Shown piece by piece: positions 19,584-29,562 of a stretch of 64,000 nt of DNA. The stretch's first letter is position 1, and each line of letters begins with the position of its first letter. The notes under the pieces are model-generated. The model was not told the DNA's origin. It saw nothing but the letters and a program-made list of their open reading frames with translations, and did not search any database. A program made the position numbers and the translations under genes. The DNA is from Affinibrenneria salicis (GTDB taxonomy: Bacteria; Pseudomonadota; Gammaproteobacteria; Enterobacterales; Enterobacteriaceae), in contig NZ_VYKJ01000004.1 in the NCBI RefSeq assembly GCF_008710095.1, positions 310,001-374,000 of the forward strand, read 5' to 3'.

Positions 19584-20037
19584 CAGCGACGTGACCGCCG
19601 GAGCCGATGCCTGACCGAAGCAATACTGGCCGTGTCTGGGGGATGCCGTCGCTCAGATTCGCGTCAGTGCCGGGGCCGCGTTCTGCCAGGCGAATCGTGT
19701 CGTTTATCCGCGTCGCCGGCGTTCCGCGCATTGACCCCATGCGCACGGCCCGGCGCCAGTCCTCGTCCGGCCGGCGTTCGGCGCGAAATCGCTCGCCGTG
19801 CGATCGTCCTCAGCGACGTGACCGCCGGAGCCGATGCCTGACCGAAGCAATACTGGCCGTGCCTGGAGGATGCCGTCGCTCAGATTCGCGTCAGTGCCGG
19901 GGCCGCGTTCTGCCAGGCGAATCGTGTCGTTTATCCGCGTCGCCGGCGTTCCGCGCATTGACTCCATGCGCACGGCCCGGTGCCTGCCCGCGTCCAGCCG
20001 GCGTTCGGCGCGAAATCGCTCGCCGTGCGATCGTCCT
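19584..20037. repeat. 227-bp tandem duplication
   Basis: Copy 1 is 19584-19810 and copy 2 is 19811-20037, directly adjacent. They are nearly identical, with scattered substitutions (for example GTGTCTGGG versus GTGCCTGGA, and a cluster near CGGCGCCAGTCCTCG versus CGGTGCCTGCCCGCG). The clean junction points to a recent duplication. Confidence 0.9.
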
Positions 20038-20064
20038 GACTGTTGTGGTTGTGTCCGTCGATAA

Positions 20065-20080
20065 TCTTGTATATACATGT
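20065..20080. promoter_or_regulatory. HutC-type operator upstream of hutI
   Basis: TCTTGTATATACATGT keeps the TGTATATACA core and breaks the outer symmetry at two positions. It ends about 50 bp before the hutI start, where a repressor would block initiation. Confidence 0.75.
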
Positions 20081-20131
20081 TTATATTATCGCGCCTGAGA
20101 ATGCAATATGCGCCGACGCAGGGGAGAGAGC

Positions 20132-21385
20132 ATGGCGGTTGAACTTGATTGTGACAGTTTGTGGTATGGCGCGGATGTCGTCACGATGCGCGACGGGCGC
20201 TATAGCCTGATCGAAGATGGCGCTATCGCGGTGAAAAACGGCGCCATCGTTTGGGTTGGCCGGCGGCAAGACGCGGCCGGCGCCAGAGCGGCGCGGCGTA
20301 TCGATTTTGGCGGCGGCATCGTTACGCCCGGTCTGATCGACTGCCATACTCATCTGGTGTTTGGCGGCGATCGCAGCGAGGAGTTCGAGCAGCGCCTCAA
20401 CGGCCTCAGCTATGCGCAGATCGCCGCTCAGGGCGGCGGTATCCTTTCCACGGTGCGCGCGACGCGCGCCGCCAGCGCCGGAGAACTGGCGGAGAGCGCC
20501 CGGCGGCGCATTGTCCGTTTGCTGGCCGAAGGGGTGACGACGCTGGAGATTAAATCCGGCTATGGTCTGGATGAGCAAAGCGAGCTGCGTATGCTGCAGG
20601 TGATCCGCGCGCTGGCCGAACAACTGCCGGTGGAGATCCATGCCACCTGTCTGGCGGCGCACGCCGTTCCGCCGGAATACCGCGACGATCCGGACGGCTG
20701 GATCGAGGTCATTTGTCGTCGCCTGTTGCCGCGGATAAAGGCCGGAGGGCTGGCCGATTCGGTCGATGCTTTCTGCGAACATCTGGCTTTTTCGGCCGAT
20801 CAAGTCGGGCGGGTGTTCGCCTGCGCGCGGCAGCACGGGCTGCCGGTCAGGCTGCACGCCGCGCAGCTGTCGTTTTCGGACGGTTGCCGGCTCGCCGCGC
20901 GCTTTCGGGCGCTGTCGGCCGACCATCTGGAGTACGCCAGCGAAGATGACGTCCGCGAGCTGGCCGCCCAGGGCACCGTGGCGGTGCTATTGCCCGGCGC
21001 GTTTTATCTGCTGCGCGAAACGCAGCGTCCGCCGATCGATGCTTTCCGCCGGCACGGCGTCCCGATGGCGTTGGCCAGCGACGCCAACCCCGGCACCTCG
21101 CCCGCGCTCTCGCTGCGGCTGATGCTCAACATGGGCTGCACGCTGTTTGGCATGACGCCGGAAGAGGCGCTGGCCGGCGTTACGCTGCACGCCGCTCGCG
21201 CGCTGGGGCTGGCGCAAACCCATGGCTCGCTGGAGCCGGGCAAGGTGGCGAATTTTGTCCACTGGCCGCTGTCACGTCCCGCCGGACTGGCGTACTGGCT
21301 GGGCGGACAATTGCCCTGCCAGGTCGTTTATCATGGAGAGATGCGCCAGGATCCGCTCTTCGGCGCCGGCGAAGGCGCCGGTTGA
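20132..21385 (+). CDS. hutI: Imidazolonepropionase
   Basis: 417 residues from the ATG at 20132, which has GGGGAGAG upstream; the in-frame ATG at 20108 has no ribosome site. Amidohydrolase superfamily: metal-binding [12 protein letters not shown] near 75-86, substrate segment [28 protein letters not shown], later metal-site HAAQLS and the diagnostic SDANPGTSP. It hydrolyses imidazolone propionate to formiminoglutamate, step three of histidine breakdown, in the cytoplasm. hutG, which usually follows, is not here; convergent hutC follows instead. Confidence 0.95.
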   Translation: MAVELDCDSLWYGADVVTMRDGRYSLIEDGAIAVKNGAIVWVGRRQDAAGARAARRIDFGGGIVTPGLIDCHTHLVFGGDRSEEFEQRLNGLSYAQIAAQGGGILSTVRATRAASAGELAESARRRIVRLLAEGVTTLEIKSGYGLDEQSELRMLQVIRALAEQLPVEIHATCLAAHAVPPEYRDDPDGWIEVICRRLLPRIKAGGLADSVDAFCEHLAFSADQVGRVFACARQHGLPVRLHAAQLSFSDGCRLAARFRALSADHLEYASEDDVRELAAQGTVAVLLPGAFYLLRETQRPPIDAFRRHGVPMALASDANPGTSPALSLRLMLNMGCTLFGMTPEEALAGVTLHAARALGLAQTHGSLEPGKVANFVHWPLSRPAGLAYWLGGQLPCQVVYHGEMRQDPLFGAGEGAG

Positions 21386-21412
21386 CCGCGCGCTCGTCAC
21401 CGGCCGGCGGAT

Positions 21413-22168
21413 TCAGCCGTGCTGCTGAAAGCGGCCAAACATTTTGTAGCGAGAACCGGGATAGAGCAGCCGGGCGCAGGTGACCACGCTGTGCCGGTGC
21501 CAGGTGCGGCGCTGAATCTGCAGGCAGGGTTCGTGGGGGGCGATTTGCAGGAGCTTTTGCTCGTCGCGATTGCCGTTTACGGCTTCCACCGTGTGTTCCC
21601 CGGCCGTCAGCGGCGCGATCTGGCTCAGATAGAAGAACGGAGTATTCTGGCTAAAATCTTGCTGCAGATAGTCGGGGGCGATTTGCGGGTTGACCAGACG
21701 GTCTTCCAGCTGCACCGGGGTACCGTCTTCGAAATGAATAATGCGCGAGTGATACAGCGGCGCGCCGGCGTTGAGTTCGAATTTGAGCGCATCCGCTTCG
21801 CTGGCGCTTTCCTGCTGTAAAAACAGCACCTGGCTGGTATGACGATGACCGCGGTTTTTAATTTCATCTGAAATATTATGAACTTCCAACATCGGGGCAA
21901 AGGCTTTCAGTTCCGCGACGAAGGTGCCGACGCCCTGCAGGCGCATTAGATAACCCTCGTGCGTTAATTCGCGCAACGCGCGGTTGATGGTCATCCGGCT
22001 GACGTTGAGTTCGTTGACCAGTTCGCTTTCGGAAGGAACGCGCTGACGCGGCTGCCATTGACCGCTGCGGATCTGATTAATGATCACTTGCTTGATCTGT
22101 TTGTATAACGGCGCGGGCCGGTCGCTGGCGCCGGCTATCATCTCCGCTAATGTCTTGCTTTGGGTCAT
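21413..22168 (-). CDS. hutC: Histidine utilisation repressor HutC (GntR family)
   Basis: 251 residues; AAAGG precedes the ATG. The N-terminal GntR winged helix runs from APLYKQIKQVI to GVGTFVAEL, with VPSESELVNELNVSRMTINRALREL. The C-terminal UTRA ligand domain contains YHSRIIHFEDGTPVQLEDRLVNP and LQIQRRTWH, the HutC pattern. Known HutC proteins repress hut operons and are released by urocanate. A TGTATATACA site lies 50 bp upstream, suggesting autoregulation. Confidence 0.93.
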   Translation of the reverse strand: MTQSKTLAEMIAGASDRPAPLYKQIKQVIINQIRSGQWQPRQRVPSESELVNELNVSRMTINRALRELTHEGYLMRLQGVGTFVAELKAFAPMLEVHNISDEIKNRGHRHTSQVLFLQQESASEADALKFELNAGAPLYHSRIIHFEDGTPVQLEDRLVNPQIAPDYLQQDFSQNTPFFYLSQIAPLTAGEHTVEAVNGNRDEQKLLQIAPHEPCLQIQRRTWHRHSVVTCARLLYPGSRYKMFGRFQQHG

Positions 22169-22217
22169 GGGTTTAACCTTTCATACCGCCAGCCCATTTT
22201 ATAACAGATAATGTATC

Positions 22218-22227
22218 TGTATATACA
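22218..22227. promoter_or_regulatory. HutC-type operator upstream of hutC
   Basis: The 10-bp core TGTATATACA is exact. The flanks (TATC and ACAG) are less symmetric than in the hutU site, as expected for a weaker autoregulatory operator. Confidence 0.7.
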
Positions 22228-22385
22228 ACAGTTTTTATCCCCCTCCGGCGGCAGATGCGCCGGCTGCGTTCAACACCCGGCCGTCACCGCACAGCGCAGG
22301 CGGGAAAGGGAAAGAGAAAAGGGGGGAACGCGACGGCGGCGATGAGGGTACGCCGCCGGTCAGCGCCGGGGCGTACCGCGCGCGT

Positions 22386-23570
22386 TCAACCGACGTCGGC
22401 CTGACGGGCGCGCTCAAAGGCCTGGCGCAGATCGTTTTTCAGATCGTCGATATCTTCCAGACCGGTATGGATACGCAGCGTCGGGCCGTCGCGCCAGGGA
22501 TTGATGCTGCGCACGCGCTCCGGATGGCTTTGGATAATAATGCTCTGCAGGCTGCCCCAGCTGGCGCCGATACCGAAGACGTTAAAATCCGACAGCAGCG
22601 CGTTGATGGCTTTTTCCGACATCGGTTTCAGCACTACGCCAAATACGCCGCTCGATCCGGAAAAATCGCGCCGCCAGACATCGTGGCCGGGATGGCCGGT
22701 TAAGGCCGGGTGCAGAACCCGCGCCACTTCCGGTCGTTGTTCCAGCCACTGCGCCAGTTCAAGCCCCTGCTTTTCGTGTTGTCGCATCCGCACCGCGGCG
22801 GATTTGAGCCCGCGGTGCGCCAGGTAGCAGTCGTCCGGGCTGGCGTGAAAGCCCAGATCCGACGTCGTCTTCCGGATGGCCGGATAACAGGCCTCGCTGG
22901 CGACGATTACGCCAATGACCACGTCGGAGTGACCGACGATAAATTTGGTCGCCGCGATGATCGATACATCGACGCCCAGCGTCAGCGGATGAAAGAACAC
23001 CGGCGACGCCCAGGTGTTATCGATCATGGTGATCAGATTATGCTTTTTGGCGATGGCGACGCAGGCCGGTACGTCCTGAACTTCATAGGTGACCGAGCCG
23101 GGGCTTTCCAGATACAGCACCCGGGTGTTGTGCCGAATCTGTGCCTCAAGTTCGGACGGCGCCATTGGGTCATAATAACTGGCTTCGATGCCTAAGGTGG
23201 CGAACAAGCCGTCGCACAGGCCGCGGATCGGTCCCCAGACGGTGTCGGGCAGCAGAATATGGTCGCCGCCGCGCGCAAAACTGAGTATCGCGCCGGAGAC
23301 CGCCGCGGTGCCGGAGCAGACCGCAACGGCTTTGTGACCGCCTTCCAGATCGGCCATCGCCTGTTCAAAGGCGAAACTGGTCGGCGTGCCGAACCGGCCA
23401 TAAAAAAGGCTATCCAGCTTGTTGCTTTGGTGCTGCTCGAATTCAGCCCCCGATGAAAAAAAGACGGTGGATACGCGGGTGACGGGGGGAGCGCTGAGGC
23501 TGCCGTCGAGGGACGTGTCGCTGCCGGCGTGGATGATCCGGGTGTCCAGATTGATATTTTTATTCTTCAT
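22386..23570 (-). CDS. Cystathionine beta-lyase-like trans-sulfuration enzyme (PLP)
   Basis: 394 residues. Cys/Met metabolism PLP fold: YGRFGTPTSFAFEQAMADLEGG, SGTAAVSGAIL for phosphate binding, TVWGPIRGLCDGL, DNTWASPVFFHPL with the PLP-contacting Asp, and the Schiff-base lysine in IAATKFIVGHSD. GASWGSLQSII and RIHTGLEDIDDL fit MetC-type cystathionine beta-lyases, which cleave cystathionine to homocysteine, pyruvate and ammonia. Enteric genomes often carry a second MetC-like copy that acts as a cysteine desulfhydrase, so this need not be the biosynthetic enzyme. It lies upstream of a divergent amino acid importer, hinting at a sulfur amino acid substrate. Confidence 0.88.
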   Translation of the reverse strand: MKNKNINLDTRIIHAGSDTSLDGSLSAPPVTRVSTVFFSSGAEFEQHQSNKLDSLFYGRFGTPTSFAFEQAMADLEGGHKAVAVCSGTAAVSGAILSFARGGDHILLPDTVWGPIRGLCDGLFATLGIEASYYDPMAPSELEAQIRHNTRVLYLESPGSVTYEVQDVPACVAIAKKHNLITMIDNTWASPVFFHPLTLGVDVSIIAATKFIVGHSDVVIGVIVASEACYPAIRKTTSDLGFHASPDDCYLAHRGLKSAAVRMRQHEKQGLELAQWLEQRPEVARVLHPALTGHPGHDVWRRDFSGSSGVFGVVLKPMSEKAINALLSDFNVFGIGASWGSLQSIIIQSHPERVRSINPWRDGPTLRIHTGLEDIDDLKNDLRQAFERARQADVG

Positions 23571-24715
23571 GAAGGGGCCTGATTAATCTCTGTTCATTCT
23601 CTATCGCCGTCATCCTTCAGGCCGCAGGTGCGCTGGTCGCCCTGATTATTTCGACTATACCCGCCCCGCCGGATTTCGCGTCGCAGAAACGGTAGCGGCG
23701 GGAAATGGCCGGGGCGGCGTTCGGCTCTGGGTGGCGCGGCCTGAAATCTGTTGGATCTGTTCGGGTGCTATCTGGTCATTATCGTAGAGTAGAGTGGGTT
23801 AAAAAGAAAGCGTAAATTGTCGACAAAAAAGTTGACCAAATTAACCCGGCATGCCACACTGATTTCATCAGGGAGCGGCAGCTAATACGACCTTCCTGGC
23901 GAATCGAAAGATTCGCGCCGTGGCGAATTCGCTCGTTCGCCTGCGAAACGTCAACCGCTTTTAGCGGGAAAACGTACGGCATCATGGTCACCGCGAGAGG
24001 CCTTATCGCCTCGATTACCCGGTTGCGGGCACAGATGCGGCGCTGTCTATCTGCTGCCTGTGTCGCAGTCTGTTATACAGGCTGGGAACAGACAGAACGC
24101 GATACCCATCGTTACGATGGTGCGTGAATACATGCCAGACACCAGGGAATAACCCTAAATACGGACAAATTGGCCAGGGAATGCCATAAATACTTACGCT
24201 TCGGATCTCCTCCGGGGCGCTGCTACCCCAGGCGCGGCGGTTAACGTCGCGCCGCCGTCGGATACGGTGCGTTAATCATTGCGCCTCCGTGCCGGACGAC
24301 TTCCGATACCCCATGTTTCCCTTCCATTTTGTTGATTGCCAGCAAACCTGACCGCCGAATTCGTAGAAATAATGACACGTTCCGTATACGATACGTTAAT
24401 ATGTCCTCAGGTATTATAAAGGCAGTTAATTATACCCGTCTTATTTTCATGTTGCAGGCACGCTGGCTTTGTTATTCGGATTATTACCGAGCTTCGTCCC
24501 TTCGGAGCCGCCGCAGGCGGCGTTAAATCTGTACCCGACAGATTTATCGCTTATCTTAGAGATGCGCTGAGTAAGCTTCAGGGGGACCGCCGGCGCGCTG
24601 TTTTCTGCAGCCTGAACCCGTCGGGGCATATGTCGTTAGATAAAAAATGAGCGATGTCCAGAAGGCCGATAGCGCCTTTTGCTATCCCGGTTATTGTATT
24701 CCATGAGATATCACC
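23571..24715. other. Long intergenic region before the ABC operon
   Basis: 1.1 kb without a convincing gene. It contains a half copy of the enteric palindrome at 23605-23660 (TTCAGGCCGCAGGTGCGCTG ... TTTCGACTATACCC), several GGCGAATCG/GATTCGCC hairpins at 23890-23945, and another palindrome-family piece at 24447-24540. Short minus-strand frames near 23.9 kb lack family resemblance. Confidence 0.6.
24447..24540. repeat. Enteric palindromic repeat (family B fragment)
   Basis: Shares with the copy near 36.64 kb the order GTTGCAGGCxCGxTGGC, CCTTCGGAGCCGCCGCAGGCGG-type hairpin, GCGTTxAAATCTGxxCCCG and CAGATTT. Non-coding. Confidence 0.55.
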
Positions 24716-25378
24716 ATGGCAGAAACAAAAAAAAGAAATCTGACAGACGTTGCTGAAGCTGCTTTGCAGGAAGATATTATCACCGGTCGTTTGCGCCCGC
24801 TGGAGCGCATTACCGAAGCGGAGATTGCCCATCGTCTGGGAATTAGCCGCGCACCGGTCAGGGAAGCGCTGCGTCTGCTCGATCGCGACGGTCTTATTGA
24901 ACGTTCCAGTCAGGGATTTATCGTTTCGGAAATAACGCTGGAAGAAGCGGAAGATATTTTCGCCACCATTGCGTTTATTGAAGAGTTATATACGCGCCGT
25001 GCGACGCCGAGATTAATGCAGGATGATGTGATTCGTCTGCGCAAGGTGCTGGCGGACATGAAAACGATTGCCGATTCGGGCAATGTCGCGGGTTATTCCG
25101 CGGTTAACAAAGCGTTTCATCAAATAATAAAAGACGCCTGTCCCAATAAGTCGCTGCTGGAGCTGGTGGATACCGTGGGTAAGCGCACCTCGCGCTATCG
25201 TCGCTTCGCAGTGGGGATCCCCGGCCATTTGCAGCGTTCGGTTATCGATCATTCACGTATTGTCGATGAAATTGAGAAAGGGGATGCGGCGGCGGCCGGG
25301 CGCGCGGCGCGTAAAACCGCCCTTGAAACGTTTAAACGCGTGCGCAAGGCGCTGCACTACACCGGGCGGATAACATGA
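24716..25378 (+). CDS. GntR/FadR-family regulator of the adjacent ABC transporter
   Basis: 220 residues. N-terminal helix-turn-helix [30 protein letters not shown] (about 34-63) and an all-helical FCD ligand domain to the end. FCD proteins bind carboxylic acids, amino acid derivatives or sugars acids through a metal. The stop overlaps the next start (ATGA), so it is co-transcribed with the amino acid importer and is probably its local regulator. Only a weak GAG ribosome site precedes the start. Confidence 0.88.
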   Translation: MAETKKRNLTDVAEAALQEDIITGRLRPLERITEAEIAHRLGISRAPVREALRLLDRDGLIERSSQGFIVSEITLEEAEDIFATIAFIEELYTRRATPRLMQDDVIRLRKVLADMKTIADSGNVAGYSAVNKAFHQIIKDACPNKSLLELVDTVGKRTSRYRRFAVGIPGHLQRSVIDHSRIVDEIEKGDAAAAGRAARKTALETFKRVRKALHYTGRIT

Positions 25379-26163
25379 ACGGCGATAGGGACGGCGGTCA
25401 AACGACGACGCGGTCAACGCCGCCGCTGGTCCGGCTCAGCAATATCAACAAATATTACGATGACCTGCATATTCTGAAAGATGTCAGCCTGGAGGTCTAT
25501 CCGGGCGAAGTGGTGGTGATCTGCGGACCTTCCGGATCGGGCAAGTCGACCCTGCTGCGCTGTATCAATCGTCTGGAAGAGGTGGCCAGCGGCGATATTC
25601 GCGTGAATGATACCGACGTGACGAGCGCCCGCATTAATCTCAATCGTTTCAGGACTGAGGTCGGTTTTGTCTTCCAGGCTTTCAATCTCTATCCGCATAT
25701 GACCGTTCTGCACAATATCACGCTTGCGCCGCGCAACGTGCGCGGCGTCTCGCGGCGCGAGGCGGAACATACCGCGCGCGACCTGCTGCAGAAAGTGGGT
25801 CTGGCGCACAAGGATTCAGCCTGGCCGTCGCAGCTGTCCGGCGGCCAGCAGCAGCGCGTGGCGATCGCCCGCGCGCTGGCGATGAAGCCGAAACTGATGC
25901 TGGTCGATGAACCGACTTCCGCGTTGGATCCGGAGATGATTAATGAGGTGCTGGAGGTTATCAGCGGGCTGGCCGCCGAAGGCATGACGATGATTATCGT
26001 GACTCACGAAATGGGGTTCGCCCGTGAAGTAGCGGATCGCATCGTGTTTATGGCCGAGGGCGAAATTATCGAACAGGGCGGGGCGGAGGCGTTTTTTAAT
26101 CACCCCAAAGAGCCGCGCACCCGGCAATTCCTCAGTAAAATACTGACGCACGGCGGGCAATAA
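25375..26163 (+). CDS. Polar amino acid ABC transporter ATP-binding protein
   Basis: 262 residues. Walker [12 protein letters not shown] near 57-67, Q-loop [13 protein letters not shown], signature [17 protein letters not shown], Walker [13 protein letters not shown] and switch His in IIVTHEMG: the GlnQ/HisP group. It energises uptake by the two permeases encoded downstream. The start overlaps the regulator's stop. The N-terminus carries about 20 extra residues before LSNINKYY; an internal start is possible but the overlap favours this one. Confidence 0.92.
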   Translation: MNGDRDGGQTTTRSTPPLVRLSNINKYYDDLHILKDVSLEVYPGEVVVICGPSGSGKSTLLRCINRLEEVASGDIRVNDTDVTSARINLNRFRTEVGFVFQAFNLYPHMTVLHNITLAPRNVRGVSRREAEHTARDLLQKVGLAHKDSAWPSQLSGGQQQRVAIARALAMKPKLMLVDEPTSALDPEMINEVLEVISGLAAEGMTMIIVTHEMGFAREVADRIVFMAEGEIIEQGGAEAFFNHPKEPRTRQFLSKILTHGGQ

Positions 26164-26413
26164 CGGTCTGCGATCGCGCCGATCGGGGCGGGGATGCGCT
26201 AAATAAAGACGTTTCGGCGTTGATCGCGCTCATTACGGCGCCGGCTGAGATGTCCCCGGCGGGACAAAGAATAAAATTAACGCGCCTGCAATCTGCGGCA
26301 GGACGGATATATTTATATACTCAATAGATTTCGGGCTGCGGCACAACGGTAAACGTGCGCTTTTGCAGCCTGTCAGTCGACATATATATTCATTACTACA
26401 CAAGGAAATCGCT

Positions 26414-27247
26414 ATGATTGGTGTTTCATACCGTAATGCTTTCCGGTTGCTGACCGGAGTCTTCGCCGCCTGTTGCATCGCGACGGCATCGCTGTCCGCC
26501 GCGCAGGCGCAGGAATCCACGCTGGATAAGGTTAAGGCGCGCGGCGTATTGAATGCCGGCGTGCGTTCCGATGCGCCGCCGTTTGGCTATATCGATGAGA
26601 ATGGCCATCATGTCGGGTTCGAGGTGGATACCGTCAAATATATCGGTCAGAAACTGGGCGTAAAAGTTAATCTGATTACCGTGACCAGCGCGACGCGTAT
26701 TCCGTTACTGCAAAGCGGCCAGATCGATCTGGCGGCGGCGGCGATGAATATCACCCGCGAGCGTGAAAAAGCCATCGATTTCAGCGTGCCGCACGTGGTG
26801 GTTTCCGGCAAGATCCTGGTGAAAAAAGGCAGCGGCATTCAGGGGCTTGACGACCTGAAAGGCAAGAAGATCGCTTTTCTGCAGGGCAGCCCGAGCACGG
26901 CGATGGAGCGAGTGAAGGCCAGCACCGGCAGCGAAATCGTTACCCTGCCGGACACCACGCAGGCCGCGCAGGCGGTGCTGCAGGGTAAAGTGGCCGCGCT
27001 GATTATGGATTCCGCGCCGCTCTACGTGCTGGCGAAGAACAACCCGGGTAAATTTGAGGTGGTGGGCGAAGTCTGGCCGGCCGCGCCGGAAGGCATTGGC
27101 ATGCGTCAGAATGACAGCGAATGGCGCGATGCGGTCAACTTCGCGTTGATCGATATGTGGAACGACGGCACCTACAAAAAGATCTACACCCAGTATTTCG
27201 GCGTCGATCCGGACCCGAGTTTTATTATCTATCCGTGGCAGATATAA
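26414..27247 (+). CDS. Amino acid ABC transporter periplasmic binding protein
   Basis: 277 residues from the ATG at 26414, preceded by AAGGAAA; the ATG at 26363 would spoil the signal peptide. Signal about 1-32 (FAACCIATASLSAAQAQ), then the SBP_bac_3 fold: VLNAGVRSDAPPFGYIDENG, VGFEVDTVKYIGQKLGVK, LLQSGQIDLAAAAMNITRERE with the amino acid-binding Arg nearby, and LKGKKIAFLQGSPS. The 250-bp gap from the ATPase gene is AT-rich and could hold an extra promoter. Ligand unknown; relatives bind cystine, glutamine or aspartate/glutamate. Confidence 0.92.
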   Translation: MIGVSYRNAFRLLTGVFAACCIATASLSAAQAQESTLDKVKARGVLNAGVRSDAPPFGYIDENGHHVGFEVDTVKYIGQKLGVKVNLITVTSATRIPLLQSGQIDLAAAAMNITREREKAIDFSVPHVVVSGKILVKKGSGIQGLDDLKGKKIAFLQGSPSTAMERVKASTGSEIVTLPDTTQAAQAVLQGKVAALIMDSAPLYVLAKNNPGKFEVVGEVWPAAPEGIGMRQNDSEWRDAVNFALIDMWNDGTYKKIYTQYFGVDPDPSFIIYPWQI

Positions 27248-27410
27248 GCGGCCGTCCGGGGAAACGTTGTCTTACGTTCTCCCCGACGGGATTGCGGCCG
27301 ACGGTTTGAACCGCTTGCGCCGCCGCCGCGCTCCGGCGGATATCATGCCGCCGGAGCGCTATCAATACGCGTCGCCGGTCGACCGCGTTAACGGGTAACT
27401 GAGGACGACA

Positions 27411-28067
27411 GTGGATTATCAGTTCGATTGGACCGTCATCTGGCAATATCGGGGATTACTGCTCAATGGGCTTTGTTACACGATAATACTGTCGGCCATC
27501 TCGCTGGTCGTCAGTTTCGTTTTGGGCACCCTGGTGGCGCTGGGGCGTCTGTTCCTGTCGGCGTGGTGCGCCTGGCTATGCGCCGCGGCGACGGAGCTGT
27601 TCAGAAATATTCCCCCCATCGTGCAGTTTTTCTTTTGGTATTTTGCCGTCGGGCTGGATGGGTTGACCGCGTGCGTGGTCGGTCTCTCCGCGTTTACCGC
27701 CGCGCGCGTGGCCGAAATTGTGCGTTCGGGGCTGATGTCGATCCCGAAAACGCAGTTTGAAGCCGCCCGCGCCTCCGGGCTGGGAATGGCGGCGACGCTG
27801 TGCTGGATCCTGCTGCCGCAGGCCTTTATTCGCGTCATTCCGGTGCTGGCGGGGGAAGTGGTCAATATCGTCAAAGACTCCTCTATCGCCATGACGCTGG
27901 GCTACGCCGAACTCTCGTTTCAGGCTCAGGAAATTGAGGCCAACACCTTTCGCGGTTTTGAAAGCGCGACGGCGGCGACGCTGATCTATGCCGCGCTGGG
28001 GATGCTGGTGCTGCTTACCGTGCACGGCATTGAGCGGCGGCTGCGGCGCGACGTGAGGATCGGCTGA
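27411..28067 (+). CDS. Amino acid ABC transporter permease 1
   Basis: 218 residues with a GTG start after GAGGAC. HisM/GlnP family: five membrane helices, TELFRNIPPIVQFFFWYF and the cytoplasmic EAARASGLG...LPQAF loop that contacts the ATPase. The stop overlaps the next gene's start by one base, so the two permeases are coupled and probably form a heterodimer. Confidence 0.9.
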   Translation: MDYQFDWTVIWQYRGLLLNGLCYTIILSAISLVVSFVLGTLVALGRLFLSAWCAWLCAAATELFRNIPPIVQFFFWYFAVGLDGLTACVVGLSAFTAARVAEIVRSGLMSIPKTQFEAARASGLGMAATLCWILLPQAFIRVIPVLAGEVVNIVKDSSIAMTLGYAELSFQAQEIEANTFRGFESATAATLIYAALGMLVLLTVHGIERRLRRDVRIG

Positions 28068-28735
28068 TGGTGACGTTTAATTTGTCGGCGATTACCGACA
28101 ACTATCCGTATATGCTCAGAGGGCTGACCGTTACGCTTGAGCTGGCGGCGATCGGCTGCCTCGGCAGCCTGCTGCTGGGCTTTCTGGTCGCGCTGGCGCG
28201 CCTGTCCCGGCACCGGGTTCTGCGTTATCCGGCGGTCGTCTACATCGACGTGCTGCGCATGATCCCGCTGGTGATGGTGATCTTCTGGATCTTTTTTCTG
28301 CTGCCCATCGTGACGGGCAAAACCATTCCGCCCATCACCTCGATTATGGCGGCGCTGATCTTTTACAACGCCAGCTACATGGCGGAAATTATTCGTTCCG
28401 GCGTTGAATCGGTGCCCAAAGGGCTGGCGGAAGCGGCGCGCAGCTCAGGCATGTCGGTCTTCTCCACCTGGCGGCACATCCTGTTGCCGCTGGCCGTCAG
28501 CTATACGCTGCCGTCCATCGTGACGCGCTGCATTAGCGTGGTGATGGGCACTTCGCTGTCCTATATCATCGGCGTGCCGGATTTCTTCCGTACCGCCTAT
28601 AACGTCAACAGCCGCATCTTCAGTCCGTACGAGATCTATCTGTTTGTCGCGGCGGTCTATTTTGTGATCTGCTACGGTTTGTCGCAGCTAGGCGCATTGA
28701 TTGAAAAACGGCGCAATCGCTATCTGAGCCGATAG
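28067..28735 (+). CDS. Amino acid ABC transporter permease 2
   Basis: 222 residues; same family as the preceding permease, with VYIDVLRMIPLVMVIFWIFF, AALIFYNASYMAEIIRSG and the ATPase-contact loop EAARSSGMSVFSTWRHILLPLA. Completes a regulator-ATPase-binding protein-permease-permease operon. A GCCGCCC/GGGCGGC hairpin follows at 28756-28773 without a clear T-run. Confidence 0.9.
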   Translation: MVTFNLSAITDNYPYMLRGLTVTLELAAIGCLGSLLLGFLVALARLSRHRVLRYPAVVYIDVLRMIPLVMVIFWIFFLLPIVTGKTIPPITSIMAALIFYNASYMAEIIRSGVESVPKGLAEAARSSGMSVFSTWRHILLPLAVSYTLPSIVTRCISVVMGTSLSYIIGVPDFFRTAYNVNSRIFSPYEIYLFVAAVYFVICYGLSQLGALIEKRRNRYLSR

Positions 28736-28795
28736 GCGCCCGACGCGCGTTGCCGCCCGGGCGGGCGGCAGGCCGTCATACGCGATAAGGTGTCT

Positions 28796-29236
28796 TTATG
28801 CGCCTGCCCGCCGCGCGGCCAGACGCTTCTGTTTTTCCAGAAAGTACATAACCTCCAGTTTCAGACCATCCGGGTCGAGAAAAAACACCGCGTAATAGCC
28901 TTCGCCGTATGAGGGATAGTCGGCCGGCGCATCCACAACGTCGACCTTCTCACGCAGAAGCAGAGCGTACAGCGCATCCACATCGTCGCGCGTCTCCACT
29001 TCAAAAGCGTAATGGTGGAACCCGACATCGCCGGTGCGGTGTTTATGCCGGCGGCCCTGTTCGTCCGCCTCGGTGATCCAGAACATGGTTATGCCATTGT
29101 TCCAGCCCGCCACATGATCAAACTCCCATTCAAGGGTAAACCCCATAAAACCGAGCAGCGTGTCGTAAAAACGTTTCGATCTTGCCAAATCACTTACGCG
29201 AATCGCGAGGTGATCGATGCCAATCACATTTACCAT
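28796..29236 (-). CDS. VOC (glyoxalase/bleomycin resistance) family protein
   Basis: 146 residues; GGAGGT is 8 bases before the ATG. Paired beta-alpha-beta units with the metal ligands expected of the fold: His in GIDHLAIRVSD, His in VGFHHYAFEV and Glu in LKLEVMYF, plus FFLDPDGLKLE. Members include glyoxalases, dioxygenases and antibiotic-binding proteins; the substrate cannot be named. Convergent with the importer operon. Confidence 0.85.
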   Translation of the reverse strand: MVNVIGIDHLAIRVSDLARSKRFYDTLLGFMGFTLEWEFDHVAGWNNGITMFWITEADEQGRRHKHRTGDVGFHHYAFEVETRDDVDALYALLLREKVDVVDAPADYPSYGEGYYAVFFLDPDGLKLEVMYFLEKQKRLAARRAGA

Positions 29237-29562
29237 TTCAGGTTACCTCCGTTTGCGGCGCTCATCCGGTTGCCGCGTTGCGCTCAGTCGGACGCGGGCC
29301 CCGCCGATTATTCCGGCCGAGCCGCCACAGTAGCGCTCTGTGCGCGGGTTAATTTTTGATGTCGATCATATTTTCAGATTGGATGGCGGATTGCGCTATG
29401 CGGCAAGCGCCGGCGAGGGCGGTATGGTTAAGGTGCCAGACCGCGTCGACACCGGACTGGTTGTTATTAACCTACTGAATAAAATCATCATTATTTCGTT
29501 TATAAGCCGGTGTTCGACATGTTATCTTCTGGCGGCGCGTTTTTATCATCAGCAGGTTTTAT
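29237..29562. other. Intergenic region
   Basis: 326 bp between divergent genes; AT-rich at 29465-29560, where the promoter of the SMI1/KNR4-like gene is likely. No repeat or operator recognised. Confidence 0.45.

Larger units (their letters stand above)
19408..20131. other. hutD-hutI divergent region
   Basis: 724 bp between divergent hutD and hutI. Most of it is the 227-bp tandem duplication, and a HutC-type site lies near its hutI end. GC-rich open frames run through the repeats on both strands, but the two copies read in different frames (227 is not a multiple of 3), none has a ribosome site, and none resembles a protein I know. Confidence 0.6.

Noticed and set aside
19607..20098. Protein-coding gene in the 227-bp duplication
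   Set aside because: The two copies read in different frames, translation is Arg/Ser/Pro-rich, and there is no start signal. I also looked for a hutG remnant and saw none.
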